Source: Phytoseiulus persimilis
Lineage: Eukaryota; Arthropoda; Arachnida; Mesostigmata; Phytoseiidae
NCBI GenBank assembly: GCA_037576195.1
Contig: CM075103.1
Coordinates: 1,736,001-1,800,000 of the forward strand
Length of the DNA: 64,000 bases
Direction of reading: 5' to 3'
Numbering within the stretch: position 1 is the stretch's first letter; the number at the start of each line of letters is the position of its first letter. The notes under the pieces were generated by a model. That model ran no database searches. It saw only the letters and a list, made by a program, of their open reading frames with translations, and was not told the origin of the DNA. Positions 59,351 to 64,000 of this stretch are shown piece after piece. Made by a program: the position numbers and the translations under genes.

Positions 59351-59812
59351 TTGGAACGTCGAGAAAACCACTGGCTGTCACATGCCATACGAGGGAACGG
59401 AAGTCTTATTGCGAGTTTGCCATTTCAATTTCGTCGGAACGATTTCCCGACCCTGGGCGTTCGGCAAGGTGGATACCACGATGAGGGGAACAATCTCTCA
59501 ATCGATTTTCCTTTCGCCACGTTCACTGGGATGCCCGGTGAGACTCGATCCCCTAACTCGCGCCCGACCGTTGGAATCCGATCGATACGTCTGACGCAGA
59601 CATTTTGCGATACGACATTATTACCAAGTATCAGGAATTCGCGGACGACGTTTCCTACGTTAGCGGACTAGTTAGACTTTTCCAGCGGGCGTGAGGAAGC
59701 GGCTGCTATCAGCCTGTTTCTCGAGTGGGCACCTTCCGGAGAAAGCCTCCAATCATTGGATGGCCAACAATCGAGGTTCCTGGGATATACTGTCCTCAAC
59801 TTTTTTTTCTGA
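59351..59812 (+). pseudogene. Decayed non-LTR retrotransposon reverse transcriptase
   Basis: Reverse-transcriptase blocks occur in the right order and spacing but in shifting frames. FPTLGVRQGG (near 59456, frame of 59351) matches the GVRQG block. About 60 codons later EFADDVSYVSG (59638 on, next frame) matches the catalytic YADD block. Then REEAAAISLFLEWAPSG and LDGQQSRFLGYTVL (back in the first frame, to about 59812) match the helix and the sGLxLNxxKSxxLG block. At least two frameshifts and stops separate them, so it cannot encode an active enzyme. The PLSP residues that normally follow RQG are not visible. The element type, ends and target-site duplication cannot be determined. Confidence 0.5.
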
Positions 59813-61999
59813 GGCAGAAAGAGGCCACCATCGATCGATTCAATTTCCTTCAAGGGAAATAACTGAGAATGGGGGATCTGCCCGTCACCGAGCGACGCCA
59901 TCCAGGAGAGGCAAAACGCAGAAACTCATATGATGTTTCCTCATCAAGCAACTTTCGAGACATGCATGAGAGAGAGAGGAACCTCAAGTTACAATTAGAG
60001 CCAAACTCGGAGTTTATTCAATTCGCTCGTCGGCGTATCCGGAGCAGGCCCTTGAGCTCTGCTGCTCGCACCTTGGTAGTGCTCCATCCGTTCCAAGTAT
60101 TCATCGTTTCTGCAAGACATTCAGGGTTGGAGCAGTTGAAGATGAGTTCCACAAACCAGATCTGAGCTGTGGAAGATATTTGTCGTGCCACATGTGTGTT
60201 CCTGTCCGCTCTTGACATCCCATTTGGAGTTCATCTAAGAGTGCCAGTGGTTTTCGGTGTAACAGCTCAAAGACTGGATGTAATACACTAGCTCTACGGG
60301 ATATCCATCTTGGCGATATTATCGAACTCATTGCCTCGAGAGGAAGAGATGAGAGCGTCCAGTGGAACCCAGTTCTTATGCATGTTGTGTCTTCATCGTT
60401 TTATAGATCCGGAGGCAATCAAATATATTCGGTTGGGCTCACCTCAGCTCTCCTTCTGATTAGCCGTGGCTATAAAAGCTTCAGAAAATAGCACAGGACT
60501 TGCTTTCCTTGAATGGGTTCTCCGACTGAGGGACCCCGTTCACCAAGACATCGCTCGTCTGATGCTCCGCGCAGTATTTGATGAGACTGCAAAATTACAT
60601 TTTAGACCGTTGCCCAAGCAACCATCGAGGAGATACCCTGAAACCACTGGAACCGCGACAGGAGATCACACGGAGAGACGGATGTCGAAACTTGCGGAAT
60701 GCAGAACTATGTTACTCTAGCGAGCAGCGACAGATTGAAGGGTCGCGGTCACGTCGGTTATCTAGTCGTATGGGAGCTCCTGGGTCGGGCGAACTTGTGA
60801 ACGACTTTTCGGCGGATGGAGACGTCGTGACAATTCAAATTGGATTTCGTTTCCATGTGAAGTCCCAAGGGAGGGAGCTCACTCTGACACCTCTCAACGT
60901 TCCGACGTCGGCGCAGGCATGGCAGAAGGGCTCGTTGGTCGCTTGGTAGAATGGCAGAAAGTTAGCAATCAACGTCAAACAATCCAAACTCGAAGTGTTG
61001 AGTGAGGCCGTCGACACAGCGTATAGGCCTCGATTGCTCCGAAGTTTTGTTGACGCGTGAGTTTCCTCGTCCGTCGGAGTTCCCCCACGCAGGGAACAGT
61101 GCCGGCGAGACTCGGGTGATCCAAGGAAGCTTCGAGGGATATTCGGGGAGTATTGACACAGTTCGAGCTACCTATTTCCGACGGGACAATTGCTATTTCC
61201 GACAGGAAGCTTCTCGGGAAAGTTTCAGGAGGGCTGTGAACAGAGAAGTCGTGTGCGGGTTGGCTCGAACTTCGATACCCGAGTTCCCGAACGCGGTTGA
61301 CATGTCGACGACGTGTGCAGCGAGGGCCTCGATCCAAATTCTCGAGAATCTCGGGGCCGCTCTCATTCTCGATTTCGACCCTCTAACGGCGGCCAATCGA
61401 AGACCTCAAGGTTTCTACTCCGCATGAGCTCCGTTGGCGCTGATTTGTTTCCGCGACAAGAGGAGGTTTCGGACACGTGGACTGCACCGAATCGAGTGAG
61501 GGAGCTGGGTGCCGTTCCCCGGAACGCGGGGGTAATAGAGCGGGAGTCGATCTGAGACCTTTGTGCTCCTCCTGCTCGGTTCGTTTGCAGCTCTTCGCAG
61601 TGTTCTGCCGCTGAAGTCCCCTTTTCCTTCCTCGAATCGACGGTGAGACGATGATTGTCCCAGCCGTTCATCAATGAGTAAGAACTGGGCTAGACACGAG
61701 TCGGTCCGTCGCGAGCTATCGAGGGCGTTGGGTAAATCGTATGTATGAACAGAACACTGTTCGGAGATCTTTTACCAGCGCGAGAATCCTTCAAAGGTGC
61801 AGAGTGCGACAGTGAAGGGAAACGAGTCGCCGTCTCTTAATATCACACGGCGTTAAATGGCTCCAAACTTCGAAGCAGCGTCGCACCGTGGATGGTGATG
61901 ACCACGAACCAGCTTCCTGACAATGATGCATCAACGGATCTGCGAGAATTCAAAAACGCGCAGATGGGGCGTTCGAGCTTGAGGGTTCCGGCATAAGGC
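59813..61999. other. Multiple weak open frames, probably retroelement remnant
   Basis: Plus-strand frames at 59869-60165, 60466-60720, 60578-60949 and 61002-61427 translate smoothly but show no motif I can name, and several are open on the other strand as well. GGCTATAAAAG at 60467-60477 looks like a TATA box but has no supported gene behind it. From 61430 to 62000 I see nothing. Confidence 0.3.
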
Positions 62000-62545
62000 T
62001 TGAAGCGAGCTCGGAGCTACTCAACTTCTTCCAGAATCCTTTGTTCACCTCCGTTCGTTACACGAGCTGCCTACATGAAACTTCTCAGAAGTCGGATGAA
62101 AAGAGCTGTCGCGGCTCGTGCGAACGAAACTGCATCTGTTAAACTACCGGCTGGCCCAAGGATACGACTCTGGAAACTCGAGCGCTTTTTGTGCTTCGGA
62201 TGCTCCGTGCAGAGGGGTTCCAGGTCCTCGTTACTGCCGCTTCATCGTTGGAGAGCTCGCGCAGGGACCCCTCGTCAGCGGGAACGGTGCTTAGGAGTCT
62301 TCGTCTCAGCCGACGCTTCTGTGAATATCCCTCAAATATGGGCTGATACGAGCGTACATCAGGACTGGAATCGGAAAAAGGGAACAGAACTATCGAGTTT
62401 CATCGGAACTTATCAGAAGGAACTTCCCCCAGTTCCGATTGAAGCAAGGACAGGCCGAATCCATCCATCCAGTAATGAGATGGAGTTGAACTTTGTTAAT
62501 GCAAATGCAGCTTCCCGGTTTTTGCACAGCGAGGAGAACCCTTGA
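62000..62545 (+). CDS. Open frame of 181 codons, unrecognised
   Basis: Starts at TTG near 62000; the first ATG is at 62075. Its last part reads PQIWADTSVHQDWNRKKGTE, then GTYQKELPPVPIEARTGRIH, and stops at 62543-62545. Parts of the same interval are equally smooth in both other plus frames (for example TTLETRALFVLRMLRAEGF), which weakens the case. It could be a further decayed piece of the element upstream. Confidence 0.2.
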   Translation: MKRARSYSTSSRILCSPPFVTRAAYMKLLRSRMKRAVAARANETASVKLPAGPRIRLWKLERFLCFGCSVQRGSRSSLLPLHRWRARAGTPRQRERCLGVFVSADASVNIPQIWADTSVHQDWNRKKGTELSSFIGTYQKELPPVPIEARTGRIHPSSNEMELNFVNANAASRFLHSEENP

Positions 62546-64000
62546 CTCGGGAGAGCCCTCGAATCGGGATCAGTCTCTTGACGTCGGGATTGTTAATCAC
62601 GAGCTCTGTGTGTCGTCATGCCAACCTTTCGCGCAAGCTGTATCTGATTGAGCGTAGGCAAGTTGGCTTCCATCGGAACCGACTTGATCTCGAACTCTGT
62701 TGCCCCCGAGGCAGAGAACCAGTAGATCAGACAGAGCTGACGTAGCAGATCCGCATCGTCAACTAGAAATTTCAGAAGCGTGTACGAAGCGCGTTTCGAT
62801 TCGGTCTCGGAAAGGATAGTAAAATCCGTCAATGTATCGGAGATGGCCAACTTCCGACAGTATTCGAGGTTTCATGGAGAGGAGGAGTACGCGGAAATCA
62901 CATCAGACCGCGAGACGGGACGAGGATGGACGTGTTTAGAAGAAGAAGCTCTTCGGACGAACACAGGCCGCGAAGCATCGAAATTCTTCACACTCTGCAA
63001 CCAGATTGATCGGGAAGCGACGGCCCCATAATCCGGCGAGTTGCTTCCTTACTCGCCCATCGAGCAACCAGTCGCTATGTTGAGCACGCCATGAGGTCTG
63101 CTGTGTGTTATAAACACAAACCAGCTAAATGATTTCCTCTGGCTTGGCCTCGGCCGGGAGTCTGTTTGCGTTGCCACTTTCGTTTGTTTCCCCGTAAGTT
63201 CTTTTTTTCTTCCTCCTAGTGCCAGAGTTCGTTCGGCGTTCGTGGTCGCTAATTCGTTTCGGTAGTTAGTAGTCTGTCCCGGCCATGACTGATTAGTAAC
63301 CTAAATTCCAGTGGCAATGTGTGCTAGCAGAAGGCTTCTTCCCCCCGCGTCAGCTCTTGTTTGTTCGGTGGTGAGCTCCGACGCTAAAACGGAGAGAACA
63401 CCACAAACAATCGAGACCCAACGAGACAAATCCACGGACAGAGGGAGAAAGTTCCGACGCAAGAGTCGAAAAGAAACAGACGACGTGCGCGGAAAACATT
63501 ACTTACGCCGCCCATACTCGAGCCGGCGCTGTCGCCCCATAGCTAATAATCAATGCTCCACCACATTCAGACTCCCGGGTCCAGTCGCAGCCCGCAAAAC
63601 AGTTTCGAAACCAGCTCGGCCCGATTTATCCATGCGTTTCGTTCGCAACTGCGCCGGGACGCGGATTCGGCCGCGTTTCCTGGGAGATCATTTCTCTCGT
63701 TCAGTTTGGAGGTTGAAGAGTCCTCAAAGCCGGCCTCGAGTTCGTAACAGCCTCGAGAGCTTGGGACTTGACACATTATTAGGGCGGTTTAGCCATCTCG
63801 CTGTGAATGTATATCAATCTTCCGCTCCGCATACGGTATCTCAACAAGCTACTTGGATTTTGACAGCGCGGGCCCTGGGAGTAGTTTTTTCCGCAAGAGC
63901 TGTCATATACGACACTCAACGGCGGCTCAACTTGACGGGTTAGAATCTCCCCACGAAGGCTCTGCGCCACCTTCGGTAGCTGAGCAAGTTTGGTATTATT
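62546..64000. other. No assignable gene
   Basis: A minus frame at 62593-62850 (LLKFLVDDADLLRQL, then SASGA and IKSVPM) faintly recalls a reverse-transcriptase YADD region but its spacing is too short. The plus frame 63311-63943 (210 codons) is Arg/Ser-rich and overlapped on the minus strand, so I do not call it. Confidence 0.4.

Noticed and set aside
60467..60477. TATA-box-like GGCTATAAAAG
   Set aside because: No supported gene follows. Isolated TATAAAA words also occur elsewhere, for example near 15064.
62593..62850. Second reverse-transcriptase fragment on the minus strand
   Set aside because: FLVDDADLL and SASGA look similar to YADD and SG blocks, but the distance between them is about 17 residues instead of roughly 28 and the flanks do not match.
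63311..63943. 210-codon plus-strand frame at the window end
   Set aside because: Arg/Ser-rich without a domain, and antisense and alternative frames are also open.

Overview
The window reads as animal nuclear DNA, most likely from an arthropod. The one gene I can identify with certainty is a secretory-pathway glycosyltransferase split by three short GT-AG introns (110, 108 and 58 bp). There are no operons, Shine-Dalgarno-led gene trains or CRISPR arrays. Base composition is near 50% GC, CpG is not visibly depleted, TCG/TCGA words are very common, and long G homopolymers and 4-base microsatellites are scattered throughout. Together with the compact introns this would suit a small-genome mite such as a phytoseiid, but that placement is inference only.

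Layout. Positions 1 to about 51.8 kb contain no gene I can assign by family. This stretch holds chance open frames, a GA-rich minisatellite at 6 kb with a 148-bp higher-order period, G/C homopolymers of 10-17 bases, period-4 repeat patches and small hairpins. Two places in or beside it may be real minus-strand genes, because their frames can be joined through canonical splice sites: a cysteine-rich candidate at 16.55-17.07 kb and one at 51.84-52.32 kb.

The gene-bearing end begins at 52.8 kb. A GT31 beta-1,3-galactosyltransferase-type gene (52803-54152, plus) encodes a 357-residue type II membrane protein with a DDD metal-binding motif. Open frames beside good splice sites follow on the same strand to about 55.2 kb. 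A 165-bp segment at 55065-55229 recurs in inverted orientation at 55565-55729, ungapped and in the same reading frame. The second copy lies in a minus-strand frame led by a five-unit, 45-bp (15-residue) tandem repeat. Further up on the minus strand, 56497-56869 resembles the C-terminal half of a histidine phosphatase (phosphoglycerate-mutase-like) domain.

From 58 to 63 kb there are many open but frameshifted stretches. One, at 59351-59812, carries reverse-transcriptase hallmarks in shifting frames and is best read as a decayed non-LTR retrotransposon. The tail of the window has nothing I can name.

A caution runs through all of this. In this base composition, non-coding DNA often translates into protein-like sequence on several frames at once, so plausible translation alone is weak evidence. 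Confidence is high only for the glycosyltransferase and for repeats that can be read directly.
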